A stretch of DNA of 43,666 nucleotides from Candidatus Oleimmundimicrobium sp. (lineage in GTDB: Bacteria; Actinomycetota; Aquicultoria; UBA3085; Oleimmundimicrobiaceae). The stretch is from assembly GCF_030651595.1 (NCBI RefSeq), contig NZ_JAUSCH010000050.1, positions 1 to 43,666 on the forward strand, given 5' to 3'. This document shows positions 16,363 through 24,491 of the stretch, piece by piece (position 1 is the first letter of the stretch; each line of letters begins with the position of its first letter). The position numbers and the translations under genes were made by a program. The notes under the pieces are model-generated. The model had not been told where the DNA came from and made no database searches. It saw only the letters and a program-made list of their open reading frames with translations.

Positions 16363-16623
16363 TTATTTTACGAGATGTTTTGCATTTAAAACGAAAAGCT
16401 GTGGTTTTATCGCATTTTTTGCCGGTTGATTTAATTTCCCAAGATTTAATAATTCAAAATATTCTTCTATGTTTTCTTTTAGAATTTGCGGGGTTTTAGT
16501 CTTTAATTTGCTTGCCGGTTTGTTTGTTTTTAAGTTTAATTTAAAGAAAAAAGAATCTCTTGTCCCCGGAGTGGGGAAATTTGAAAAGAAAATTAATGGT
16601 AAACTCCATCTTAGGTAGCGAAT
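16363..16623 (-). CDS. Possible small gene with non-standard start ahead of the sigma factor
   Basis: On the minus strand an 86-codon stop-free frame ends at TAA 16365-16363, 11 bases before the sigma start. A perfect AGGAGGT (16639-16633) is followed at 9 bases by ATT (16623) and at 6 bases by ATA (16626). No ATG, GTG or TTG lies in the frame. A separate ATG at 16609 opens another frame that joins this one if one T is removed from a T6 run near 16550. The second half (KENIEEYFELLNLGKLNQPA) looks protein-like, the first less so. It may be a leader protein, a frameshifted remnant or chance. Confidence 0.25.
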   Translation of the reverse strand: MRYLRWSLPLIFFSNFPTPGTRDSFFFKLNLKTNKPASKLKTKTPQILKENIEEYFELLNLGKLNQPAKNAIKPQLFVLNAKHLVK

Positions 16624-16659
16624 TATTTGTATACCTCCTAATCGACCTAGACTATTTTA

Positions 16660-16687
16660 ATATTACCTTAGGCACAAAATATGTCAA
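16660..16687 (-). promoter_or_regulatory. Candidate promoter of the sigma-factor transcript
   Basis: On the minus strand TTGACA (16687-16682) is followed after 16 bases by TAATAT (16665-16660). A perfect -35 and good spacing make this one of the best promoter matches in the window. The transcript would start near 16652 and meet AGGAGGT about 13 bases later. Confidence 0.6.
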
Positions 16688-16747
16688 GAAAATTATGACA
16701 TTACACAAGATGTTGTGGTTTTGCGATACGGATAATAAATTAAAGAA

Positions 16748-16776
16748 TTAACAGAAGCGCTTAAGCTGAATACAAT
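16748..16776 (+). promoter_or_regulatory. Candidate gltX promoter
   Basis: TTAACA at 16748-16753 and TACAAT at 16771-16776 with a 17-base spacer. The predicted start near 16783 gives a leader of about 125 bases before gltX. Confidence 0.55.
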
Positions 16777-16907
16777 AAAATATTAATATTATTTAAGCTA
16801 TGTTATGGTGTTTTGGTGATGTTGCGGCTAAGATATTTAAACAACTCAAAGTAAATGAGCAATAATTGTGTGTTTGTGTAACGATAATTAACTTGAAGGT
16901 GATTGTT

Positions 16908-18368
16908 TTGTTTAAAGAAATACGAGTTCGTTTTGCTCCGAGCCCCACCGGAGTATTGCATATCGGAGGGGCAAGAACTGCCTTATATAATTGGCTTTTT
17001 GCCAGGCATCACGGCGGTAAGTTTATTTTGAGGATGGAAGATACTGATAGAAATCGTTCTACGGAAGAGGCCATCGGTGCAATCGTTTCTTCACTTAAGT
17101 GGCTGGGGCTTGATTGGGACGAAGGTCCTGAAGTTGGGGGGGCATACGGGCCTTATCGACAAACAGAGCGTCTATCTTTTTACAAGGAAGCCCTTAAAAA
17201 ATTGCTTGAGGCAAAGATGGCTTATAGATGTTATTGTAGCCCGGAAGAATTAGAAGAGCGAAGAAAGGCAGCATTAAGGGACGGTAGATCTCCCGGTTAT
17301 GATGGTCGATGCAAAAAGTTTACTGAAAAAGAGCAAAAAGATTATGAAAAGGAAGGGCGAAAATATGCCATCCGCTTTGCTTGTCCCAAAGAGGGAGAGA
17401 CGGTCGTTTCTGATATCATAAGAGGAGATGTTGTTTTTCAGAACAGTGTTTTAGAAGATTTTATTCTGACCAGAGCGAATGGTCTGCCAACATATAACTT
17501 TGCGGCCGTTGTAGATGACGCAACCATGAAGATAACACATATAATTCGGGGGATTGATCATCTATCAAACACACCAAAACAAATCCTTTTGTATGAAGCT
17601 CTTAGTTTACCGCTTCCCGTTTTTGCTCATCTGCCTATGATTTTAGGTTCCGATGGAAAACCTTTAAGTAAACGTCACGGGGCTACATCGGTGGAGGAAT
17701 ATAAGAAAAATGGTTATTTGTCGGAAGCAATACTAAATTACCTTGCTCTTTTAGGTTGGTCTTATGATGAGAAGACGACCATGTTTTCTATTGAAGATTT
17801 AATTGAAAAATTTTCCCTTGAGAAGGTTTCCAAAAATTCTGCTATTTTTGATAATGCCAAGCTTCAATGGATGAACGGATGTTATATTCGTAAATTATCG
17901 GTTGATAAGCTAACGGATTTACTCATTCCAATCTGGGTTGATGCCGGCTTTTTTGCGAAATCCTCTGATTTTGGGATAGAGAGACTTAAAATGATAGCTA
18001 CTTTGGTGCAAGAGCGAATAAAATGTTTAACCGAGGTTTTGGAGCTTACGGATTTCTTCTTTAAAGAGGAGATTGAAGTTGCTCCCAAAGCTGCAGACAA
18101 GGTGTTAAAGAACCCGGAGGCCTTAAAAGTTTTAGAAATTGCGTATGAGAAATTAAAAACACTTGGAAAATTTGATGTTGAAAGCGTGGAAGCTGCTTTG
18201 CGTTCCATCCCCGCGGGACTCGATATTAAACCGAAGTTTGTTTTTCAACCCATACGGGTTGCCGTAACCGGAAAAACGGTAAGCCCGCCGCTTTTTGAGA
18301 CAATTGAAGTGCTTGGGAAGGAAAGGACATTAACCAGGCTCACGGCAGCAATTGGAATTGTGAAGTAA
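16908..18368 (+). CDS. gltX: Glutamyl-tRNA synthetase
   Basis: A 486-residue class I aminoacyl-tRNA synthetase charging tRNA-Glu with glutamate. The HIGH-type motif is FAPSPTGVLHIGGARTALYN at the N-terminus and the KMSKS-type motif is KPLSKRHGATSVEEY. Length is normal and the C-terminal anticodon-binding domain is complete. I start at TTG 16908, with GAAGGTG 7 bases upstream, giving MFKEIRVRFAPSPTG; GTG 16899 overlaps that site. A tRNA-Gln(CUG) gene follows about 93 bases later. If the genome lacks glnS this enzyme would also misacylate tRNA-Gln for the GatCAB amidotransferase; specificity cannot be read from the sequence here. Confidence 0.96.
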   Translation: MFKEIRVRFAPSPTGVLHIGGARTALYNWLFARHHGGKFILRMEDTDRNRSTEEAIGAIVSSLKWLGLDWDEGPEVGGAYGPYRQTERLSFYKEALKKLLEAKMAYRCYCSPEELEERRKAALRDGRSPGYDGRCKKFTEKEQKDYEKEGRKYAIRFACPKEGETVVSDIIRGDVVFQNSVLEDFILTRANGLPTYNFAAVVDDATMKITHIIRGIDHLSNTPKQILLYEALSLPLPVFAHLPMILGSDGKPLSKRHGATSVEEYKKNGYLSEAILNYLALLGWSYDEKTTMFSIEDLIEKFSLEKVSKNSAIFDNAKLQWMNGCYIRKLSVDKLTDLLIPIWVDAGFFAKSSDFGIERLKMIATLVQERIKCLTEVLELTDFFFKEEIEVAPKAADKVLKNPEALKVLEIAYEKLKTLGKFDVESVEAALRSIPAGLDIKPKFVFQPIRVAVTGKTVSPPLFETIEVLGKERTLTRLTAAIGIVK

Positions 18369-18390
18369 TTTGATTTTTAAGAGGTCAGCC

Positions 18391-18419
18391 TTGCTTCTGA
18401 AGTGCTCGTATGTTATAAA
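18391..18419 (+). promoter_or_regulatory. Candidate promoter of tRNA-Gln
   Basis: TTGCTT (18391-18396) and TATAAA (18414-18419) with a 17-base spacer, about 42 bases before the tRNA gene. Confidence 0.5.
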
Positions 18420-18461
18420 TAAACAGGTTTAACCAACGACTAACGGCCAATAACTAATAAA

Positions 18462-18535
18462 TGGGGAGTCGTCTAGTGGTAGGACACGGGACTCTGGATC
18501 CCGTTGCGAGGGTTCGAATCCTTCCTCCCCAGCCA
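18462..18535 (+). tRNA. tRNA-Gln (CTG anticodon)
   Basis: A 74-base cloverleaf. Acceptor arm TGGGGAG pairs with CTCCCCA, discriminator G, and CCA is encoded (18533-18535). The anticodon loop CTCTGGA between CGGGA and TCCCG gives anticodon CTG, reading CAG. The T arm has GGTTCGAATCC. The weak T1-A72 first pair is typical of bacterial tRNA-Gln. Confidence 0.97.
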
Positions 18536-18626
18536 TAAAATCTCAGTAAAAAATAGAACTACTTTATTGTCTTGGTGAAATTTAGCCGGGAAATCCTTTT
18601 AACTCTTTTGTATGAAAAATAGTATT

Positions 18627-19880
18627 TTAGTTTGCGGTTTCTACTGCTTGTACCTCGATGTCAACTTCATTTGGTGCTTTAATAATGAAGGTTATTCCAG
18701 AAGCAATAATGCAAAGAACGGCTGCAATCAGATAAGCCATTGAATAAGAACCGGTGGCATCAACAATTTTTCCCGCAACCATTGAGCCAAATACGCCTCC
18801 AACTCCCCAGGCCGTAAAGACTAAGCCGTAGTTAACACCAAGGTTTTTGGTGCCGAAGTAGTCCGCGGTAACGGCAGGGAATAGAGCCAAATTAGCGCCG
18901 TAGTTAAAGCCAATTAAAGTAGCGGATACGATTAAAAGGATTGATGTGGTTGATATGGCCAAGACTCCCATCATCAGCGCTTGAAATAAAAAAACCAGAA
19001 GCATTGTGTGGGTACGGCCGAGTTTGTCGGAAACACCGCCGGCGATGATTCGGCCAGAAGCGTTACCAACGGCCAAGATGGCAACCAAGAGGAAGCCTAA
19101 ATTAACATCGGGGAGCTGAGCAGCGGAGATTTTTGCCAAGTGGCCAATAATCATAAGGCCGGCAAATGCAGCAAAGGCGTACATTGACCACAGTAAATAA
19201 AATTGAGGGGTTTTGAGCATTTCGTGCCAGTCATATTCGTGTTTTTTAGAGTTGGCTGCAGTTGAAGCTGAAGATATAAGCATACCGGCGGGGGCATATC
19301 CAGCCGGGGGATTATTTAAAAATTGAGATAGTCCAACTGTCGCTACAAAGAAAGCAATACCGAGAATCAAAAAAGTTTGATTGATGCCAAAATTTTTTAA
19401 CAAAGTATTGGTGACAGGAGCAATATATACAGAAGCAAGACCAAACCCACTAACCACTATTCCCGTGATGAGACCCTTTTTGGCTGGTGGAAACCATTTG
19501 ACCGCCGCCGGTGTAGCGGAGGCATATCCAAGGCCAATACCTGTTCCTGCTAAAATTCCGAAACCTAAAATCATTAATGCTATATTTCCCTTTGAGGCAA
19601 AACTGGCAAGAATTAAGCCAAGGCCCGTTAGGGCGCCACCGACGGAGGCGACGAGGCGCGGGCCCAATTTATCCTGAGCGCGGCCGGCAAAAACCATCAT
19701 AATGGCAAAAACACCGCACGCAACCGCATATGGCATAGAAGCGCTGGTAGCAGACCAACCCCAGCTGGTCGTCATTTTTTTGGCGATAACACTCCAAGAA
19801 TATAAAACACCAAGGGCTAAGTTAATTCCGGTACCGGCTAAAACAACAATCCATCCTTGCTTATTAGAACTATTATTCAT
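18627..19880 (-). CDS. OFA-family major facilitator transporter
   Basis: A 417-residue, 12-helix major facilitator protein of the oxalate/formate antiporter (OFA) family. Typical landmarks are ALGVLYSWSVIAKKM in helix 1, AGRAQDKLGPRLVAS in the helix 2-3 loop, GLGYASATPAAVKWFPPAKK near residue 120-140, and the second-half copy GGVSDKLGRTHTMLL. Members move small monocarboxylates or dicarboxylates; the substrate cannot be told from sequence. It is a single gene flanked by tRNA genes, with start ATG and AAGGGG upstream. Confidence 0.9.
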   Translation of the reverse strand: MNNSSNKQGWIVVLAGTGINLALGVLYSWSVIAKKMTTSWGWSATSASMPYAVACGVFAIMMVFAGRAQDKLGPRLVASVGGALTGLGLILASFASKGNIALMILGFGILAGTGIGLGYASATPAAVKWFPPAKKGLITGIVVSGFGLASVYIAPVTNTLLKNFGINQTFLILGIAFFVATVGLSQFLNNPPAGYAPAGMLISSASTAANSKKHEYDWHEMLKTPQFYLLWSMYAFAAFAGLMIIGHLAKISAAQLPDVNLGFLLVAILAVGNASGRIIAGGVSDKLGRTHTMLLVFLFQALMMGVLAISTTSILLIVSATLIGFNYGANLALFPAVTADYFGTKNLGVNYGLVFTAWGVGGVFGSMVAGKIVDATGSYSMAYLIAAVLCIIASGITFIIKAPNEVDIEVQAVETAN

Positions 19881-20237
19881 AAAAATTCCCCTTTTTATCA
19901 GTATAGGTTGATTTAAGATTTGTAAAATAAAGAGAAAGTCATTAAACGGTTTTGATTTAAGGTAAAAGGTCTATTTGCGTTAGCAAGTGGATGATTTTAA
20001 TTAATAGCTCTTGGCTAATTGATAAGTTAAAAATTTTCTATTTAAAGAGTCTTTTGTCTGAAGACAATACTTATGCCGGTAAAATTTTTCAAATTGTGTT
20101 TAATAAAAGGGTAAAATAGGAAAGAGCACAAGGGTAACTTAACTTTGCGGGGAAGGGTTCTTTAAAATAAGCCATGAATTAAAAAAATGGTATTTTAAGA
20201 AGGGAAAGAGCAGAATACATGGATGGGAGGATTTAAT
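19881..20237. other. Intergenic region between divergent transporter and membrane-protein genes
   Basis: About 357 bases, AT-rich. A small inverted repeat (GTCTT...AAGAC near 20049-20065) is visible, but no promoter or RNA convinces me. The minus-strand transporter promoter should lie at the left end; TATACT on the minus strand just upstream of AAGGGG is a weak candidate -10. Confidence 0.45.
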
Positions 20238-20519
20238 TTGAGCGATGGTTATAAGGACTATTTATCCAAAGTCGGTATTTTTTTAAGCGCAACAATCATT
20301 TTTTTTGGGGCATTTGGTATGTTTCAAGCGGCAAAAAGTGGAAGATATAAATCTATTGAAATTTTCTTTACCGACTTATTTTGCCTTTTATTGTTTTTGG
20401 CGGTTTTATTGTTATCTTTAGTAGCTGCCCATTTTTTTAATAAACACACAAAGGAATACGATAGAAAAGAGAAAGAATTGGAAGAAAGTCAAAAGGTTTT
20501 AAAAAAGAAGAAAGACTAA
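20238..20519 (+). CDS. Small two-helix membrane protein with charged C-terminal tail
   Basis: A 93-residue protein with two membrane helices (about residues 10-28 and 43-66) and a Lys/Glu-rich C-terminal helix likely to form a coiled coil in the cytoplasm (about 68-92, KHTKEYDRKEKELEESQKVL). I do not recognise a family. TTG 20238 is preferred because GGGAGG at 20225-20230 is 7 bases upstream; the in-frame ATG 20223 overlaps that site. It stands alone. Confidence 0.65.
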   Translation: MSDGYKDYLSKVGIFLSATIIFFGAFGMFQAAKSGRYKSIEIFFTDLFCLLLFLAVLLLSLVAAHFFNKHTKEYDRKEKELEESQKVLKKKKD

Positions 20520-20550
20520 AGAGGTTTTAAAAGCCCGAATAAGAATGAAG

Positions 20551-20579
20551 TTGTCAATTATTCTTTAAAAAGTTATACT
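20551..20579 (+). promoter_or_regulatory. Candidate promoter of tRNA-Glu
   Basis: TTGTCA (20551-20556) and TATACT (20574-20579), spacer 17 bases, a strong match. The start near 20586 precedes the tRNA by about 70 bases. Confidence 0.6.
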
Positions 20580-20655
20580 TTTCGTTGTAATTTCTTTCAA
20601 GGTGTCATCCCTCCATAAAATTGGGTTAATCTTTGGAAGTAAAAGTGCAGTTAGT

Positions 20656-20732
20656 GGCGCATTCGTCTAGTGGCCTAGGACACCGCCCTCTCAAGGCGGA
20701 GATCACGGGTTCGAGTCCCGTATGCGCTACCA
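20656..20732 (+). tRNA. tRNA-Glu (CTC anticodon)
   Basis: A 77-base cloverleaf. Acceptor GGCGCAT pairs with ATGCGCT (one G-T at the end), discriminator A and encoded CCA (20730-20732). The loop CTCTCAA between CCGCC and GGCGG gives anticodon CTC, reading GAG. T arm GGGTTCGAGTCCC. Confidence 0.96.
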
Positions 20733-20874
20733 TTCTTTCCAAAGCATTGGCTCATGCTTAAGAACTTGAGTTTTTACAAACAAATCCAAAGGCCTCTTTA
20801 TTTTCTCGCTCGTTTAATGTTTTCTGTTATCTTAATAACAATTCTACGTTTCTTAAAAAAGGAGAACGTTTTTA

Positions 20875-21444
20875 ATGATGAAATCAATAACTGTTGAGAT
20901 TGATGGCGTAGGGCCTGTGTTTTTTAAGCGTAGCAGACGGGCTAAACATTTAAATATTTCTATAAGGCCGTTTAAGGGTGTTCGGGTAGCTGTTCCTTAT
21001 AATTTATCCTTTAAAAGAGCTGAGAAGATTGTTTGCTCAAAAGTTCCTTGGATGCAGAAACACCTGAAGAAGATGGAACGGGTGGAGCAGGAGCACATCT
21101 CTTTTCTAAATAGCTCTGTCAATATCGATAGAGTCGAAGCAAAAAAAGTGCTTATCAAGAGGTTAAATGAATTAACAAAGAAGCACGGTTTTACCTATAA
21201 CAAAGTGTTTATTCGGAATCAGAGAACTCGATTGGGCAGTTGTTCTTTTAAAAATAACATTAATCTAAATATGAAGCTGATACTGTTACCGGATGAACTA
21301 ATTGATTACGTAATTTTGCATGAGCTTGTTCATCTAAAAATAAAGAATCACAGTAAAGATTTTTGGAAAGAGCTGGATAAGTTTGTTGGGGACGCGAAAG
21401 CCCTTAGGTCAAAAGTGAAAGAATATCAATTAGGATTAATTTAG
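20875..21444 (+). CDS. YgjP-like zinc metalloprotease family protein (M48/DUF45)
   Basis: A 189-residue protein of the YgjP/DUF45 (WLM-related) family. The zinc motif HELVH is at residues 149-153 with a further His at 159 (HLKIKNHSKDFW). The upstream block RNQRTRLGSCSFKNNINLNMKL is the family signature, here in its usual order before the zinc site. Members are predicted soluble metal-dependent hydrolases, and some are encoded in restriction or stress loci. The context here shows no such link. ATG start (a second ATG follows immediately) with AAAGGAGAA upstream. Confidence 0.88.
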   Translation: MMKSITVEIDGVGPVFFKRSRRAKHLNISIRPFKGVRVAVPYNLSFKRAEKIVCSKVPWMQKHLKKMERVEQEHISFLNSSVNIDRVEAKKVLIKRLNELTKKHGFTYNKVFIRNQRTRLGSCSFKNNINLNMKLILLPDELIDYVILHELVHLKIKNHSKDFWKELDKFVGDAKALRSKVKEYQLGLI

Positions 21445-21492
21445 AAATTATCTCTAGCCAAGAATAAAAAATGAGTATTTACGTATCCCTTC

Positions 21493-21521
21493 TTGTCATA
21501 TCTTTACTGTTCGTTTAAGAT
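21493..21521 (+). promoter_or_regulatory. Promoter giving an apparently leaderless SAM-adenosyltransferase mRNA
   Basis: TTGTCA (21493-21498), 17 bases, TAAGAT (21516-21521). Transcription would begin about 7 bases after the -10, at 21528, the A of the ATG. No ribosome site lies before that ATG. Confidence 0.55.
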
Positions 21522-21527
21522 TTAAAA

Positions 21528-22337
21528 ATGAAGGTATTTATCACTATGACCTCGGATTTTGGTTTTGAAGATGGATGGGTCGGCGTTTGCAAGGGTGTCA
21601 TCTTAAATATAGCGCCGAATGTTCAAATAATTGATATAAGTCATAATATTCCAAGTTTTAGCATCAAAAAAGCTTCTTTTATTTTGTCTTCCAGTCTTTC
21701 CTTTATGCCGTTGGGCATTCATTTGGCAATTGTAGACCCGGGGGTTGGGACTTTAAGACGACCCATTGTTTTGCAAGTTGAACGAGGTGACTATCTGGTT
21801 GGGCCCGATAACGGACTTTTAATTCCCGTCGCGGAAAAATTGGGAGGAATAACTAAGGCAATTGAAATTAAGAACGATGGACACATGAGTAAGTTTATCT
21901 GTTCTACTTTTCAGGCCAGAGATATATTTGCTCCGGTTGCTGGTTATTTAGCTAATGATGTAAAATTAGATGATATTGGGGTTGAAATACCAAAAGATAG
22001 TTTGGTTTCGGCCCTTTGGAAAGAGGCGGCTGTTTCAAAGAAAGGTAAAATTGAGTGTGAGGTTATAGATATAGATAAATTTGGAACGGTTCATTTAAAT
22101 CTTTCCGGAGACAAGTTATCTAAAATGAATATACCTTACGGGAAGGATGCTGAGGTTTCATGGGAAAGGGGAAGTGTTAAATTGCCTTTTTGCCACACTT
22201 TTGGTGATGTTGTGGTTGGGGACCCCTTGGCACTTGTTGACTCAACTAACTACCTAAGCATAGCGGTTAATCAAGGAAATGCTGCCCGTTTTTTTAACTT
22301 AAAAGACGGAGATAAGGTAGCCATTAAAATTTTTTAA
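21528..22337 (+). CDS. SAM hydroxide adenosyltransferase (DUF62/fluorinase-like)
   Basis: A 269-residue protein of the SAM-dependent hydroxide adenosyltransferase family, homologous to fluorinase and chlorinase. Known members split S-adenosylmethionine with water to adenosine and methionine. Family landmarks are MTSDFGFEDGWVGVCKG at the N-terminus, IDISHNIPSFSIKKA, HLAIVDPGVGT and LVGPDNGLL. The C-terminal domain carries the F/Y-rich SAM-binding segment. Length is typical. The gene has its own promoter and seems leaderless. The glycosyltransferase starts just after it, preceded by its own good ribosome site, so the two are probably co-transcribed. Confidence 0.92.
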   Translation: MKVFITMTSDFGFEDGWVGVCKGVILNIAPNVQIIDISHNIPSFSIKKASFILSSSLSFMPLGIHLAIVDPGVGTLRRPIVLQVERGDYLVGPDNGLLIPVAEKLGGITKAIEIKNDGHMSKFICSTFQARDIFAPVAGYLANDVKLDDIGVEIPKDSLVSALWKEAAVSKKGKIECEVIDIDKFGTVHLNLSGDKLSKMNIPYGKDAEVSWERGSVKLPFCHTFGDVVVGDPLALVDSTNYLSIAVNQGNAARFFNLKDGDKVAIKIF

Positions 22338-22348
22338 AGGAGTTGTTT

Positions 22349-23614
22349 ATGAAGCCAGATATTCTTCATGAAGAAATTGGTCTTAAAGTTAAAGAAATAG
22401 ACCGAGCCGATATCATTGTTGGTATTCCGAGTTACAACAACGAAAAAACAATTGAGAATGTCGTAAGAACTGTAGGTAAAGGTCTTTCAACTTATTATCC
22501 AAACCTTAAAGCGGTTATTGTTGATTCTGACGGTGGCTCTAAAGATAAGACATGTGAAATATTTTTAAAGACTCCGGTTCCGGATGGCATCGAGAAGATA
22601 GTTACTCAATACAAGGGGGTACCGGGGAAAGGAAGCGCTTTTAGAACCATTTTTGAAATAGGTGAAAGATTAGGGATAAAGATGTGCCTTGTATTGGATG
22701 CTGATTCGCGAAGCATTACTCCTGAGTGGATAAAAGCTTTAGCTAATCCTATTTACTTGCATAATTATGGTGTTGTAACCCCTTACTATTTAAGGGATAA
22801 ACACGACGCTACTATAACCAATTCGCTTGTTTATCCGCTCACTCAAGCGCTTTACGGCTTAAGAATAAGACAACCAATTGGTGGTGATTTTGGGCTTACC
22901 GGTGGGTTGATTACTGTTCTTAATCACCAAAGGTTATGGGAATACGACACTGATGTTGCCAGGTTTGGAATAGATATCTGGTTAACTACGACAGCTATTA
23001 CTGAGGGGTTTAGGGTTTGTCAAGCATCTCTTGGAGCTAAGGTTCACGATGCCAAAGATCCGGGCAGCGATCTCAGTCCAATGTTTAAACAAGTTGTTGG
23101 AACCCTTTTTAGTTTAATGAAGAAGTATAAAGTGAGGTGGAAGTTAGTAAAGGCAAGCAAAGAAGTTAGGATTATGGGGAAGTTTCACTTTGTTGAGCTT
23201 GAGGAAGTAAAAGTGGCTTTGCCGGAATTAATTGCGAAATTTAAACAAGGGAAAACTCAATACAGAAAAGTATGGAAAAATATACTTTCTAATAAGAACT
23301 ACCGTGATGTAATTAAACTCGCCTACCTTGGTGTTGAAGATTTTAATTTTCCCGCTGATTTGTGGGCAAAGATAGTTTATGATTACGCTGTTGGATATTG
23401 TTTTGATGGAGACAAAGACGAGATATTGATGAGTTTAATTCCTCTCTACTATGGAAGGACGGCAGCCTTTGTTATTGAATCAAGAGCCGTTTCCGAAGAA
23501 CTTGCGGATGCTGTTGTGGAAGGGGTAGCGGGTATTTTTGAGAGAATGAAACCGTATCTTTTAAGAAAATGGTCAAAAGCTGAAAGACAAGCTGACAAAG
23601 AGAGGCTTGGATGA
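22349..23614 (+). CDS. GT-A glycosyltransferase, hexosylglycerate synthase-like
   Basis: A 421-residue inverting-type GT-A fold enzyme. The nucleotide-sugar domain begins with IIVGIPSYNNEKTIENVVRT. The metal motif is DAD in CLVLDADSRSITPEW, followed by QPIGGDFGLTGGL and GIDIWLTTTAITEGFRV. That order and spacing resemble mannosylglycerate and glucosyl-3-phosphoglycerate synthases (GT78/GT81 type), which make compatible solutes. The sugar and acceptor are not provable here. ATG 22349 chosen, with AAAGGAG at 22336-22342. The stop overlaps the HAD gene (ATGA), so the two products probably act together. Confidence 0.8.
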   Translation: MKPDILHEEIGLKVKEIDRADIIVGIPSYNNEKTIENVVRTVGKGLSTYYPNLKAVIVDSDGGSKDKTCEIFLKTPVPDGIEKIVTQYKGVPGKGSAFRTIFEIGERLGIKMCLVLDADSRSITPEWIKALANPIYLHNYGVVTPYYLRDKHDATITNSLVYPLTQALYGLRIRQPIGGDFGLTGGLITVLNHQRLWEYDTDVARFGIDIWLTTTAITEGFRVCQASLGAKVHDAKDPGSDLSPMFKQVVGTLFSLMKKYKVRWKLVKASKEVRIMGKFHFVELEEVKVALPELIAKFKQGKTQYRKVWKNILSNKNYRDVIKLAYLGVEDFNFPADLWAKIVYDYAVGYCFDGDKDEILMSLIPLYYGRTAAFVIESRAVSEELADAVVEGVAGIFERMKPYLLRKWSKAERQADKERLG

Positions 23615-24318
23615 GGCACAAAGCGGTCTTTTTTGATGTTGGTAATACCCTTTTATATCCACATCCCTCGGTTGAGGCGGTTTGTGTCGAGGTGGCGTCC
23701 AGATATGGATACTTGGCAGGTTTAAAAGAGTTTTCAAGAGCTCTATCTGTGGCAGATGGCTATTATCTACAAAGGTATGAAACAGACGATTCTTTTTGGA
23801 TGGATGAAAACAAAGCGGTCTCAATGTGGGTGGATTTCTACGAGTTATTGCTTCGTGAAGTTGATATTGACGGTGATGCTCGGATGATAGCCCAGGCAAT
23901 CTATGATGAATTTGGCAAGACGAAGAGATGGAAACTCTATCCGGATGTTATCACTACTTTTGAGAAGCTTAAATCAAAAGGAATTAAGCTTGGGATAATT
24001 TCGAACTGGGATGGAAGGTTGCCCGAGCTCTGTTTGGAACTGGGCCTTTCCAAATACATGGAATTTATAATTTCTTCGGCGCTTGTAGGAAGAGTTAAGC
24101 CTCAACCAGAGATTTTTAAACTCGGGCTCGAAAAGGTAGGAATTGAGCCGGCAAACGTTGTTCATGTTGGAGATCATTATTATGCCGATATCTTAGGTGC
24201 GAGAAATGCCGGTATTACACCGGTTCTTATCAGTCGCGAGAGCGATTTAAATATCGAAGACTCTAATTGTCTAGTAATCAAAAACTTATTTGAGTTAACT
24301 AAGAGCAATTTATTTTGA
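23611..24318 (+). CDS. HAD-superfamily hydrolase with altered motif I
   Basis: A 235-residue HAD protein with a C1 cap (about residues 18-95). Motif I is VFFDVGNTLLY, so the nucleophile Asp is present but the +2 acid/base Asp of phosphatases is Gly. Motif II is IISNW, and motifs III/IV are KPQPEIF and HVGDHYYADILGARNAG. Family members with DxGNT are poorly characterised and some lack phosphatase activity. The start overlaps the glycosyltransferase stop by ATGA, which suggests one pathway. A phosphatase in hexosylglycerate synthesis is attractive from context but is weakened by the motif change. Confidence 0.88.
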   Translation: MRHKAVFFDVGNTLLYPHPSVEAVCVEVASRYGYLAGLKEFSRALSVADGYYLQRYETDDSFWMDENKAVSMWVDFYELLLREVDIDGDARMIAQAIYDEFGKTKRWKLYPDVITTFEKLKSKGIKLGIISNWDGRLPELCLELGLSKYMEFIISSALVGRVKPQPEIFKLGLEKVGIEPANVVHVGDHYYADILGARNAGITPVLISRESDLNIEDSNCLVIKNLFELTKSNLF

Positions 24319-24415
24319 CAGTTGCAGACAAATCTCACAGCGGTAATTTAAAACAGGGGAGATACTTAGGTGAAAAACATTAACTATCAAACCATCTACC
24401 ATTAACCAAAGTTTT

Positions 24416-24491
24416 GCGCTCGTAGCTCAGTGGATAGAGCACAGGCCTCCGAAGCCTGATGTCGTGGGTTCAAATCCCGTCGAGCGCGCCA
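24416..24491 (+). tRNA. tRNA-Arg (CCG anticodon)
   Basis: A 76-base cloverleaf. Acceptor GCGCTCG pairs with CGAGCGC, discriminator G, encoded CCA (24489-24491). Loop CTCCGAA between CAGGC and GCCTG gives anticodon CCG, reading CGG. T arm GGGTTCAAATCCC. Confidence 0.97.

Larger units (their letters stand above)
16652..16907. other. Divergent intergenic region between sigma-factor and gltX promoters
   Basis: AT-rich region holding only the two divergent promoters annotated here (16660-16687 minus, 16748-16776 plus) and the gltX leader. I see no convincing structured RNA. Confidence 0.5.

Noticed and set aside
16560-16751. 63-codon plus-strand frame in the sigma-gltX gap
   Set aside because: No ribosome site, it runs across both divergent promoters and resembles no protein I know.
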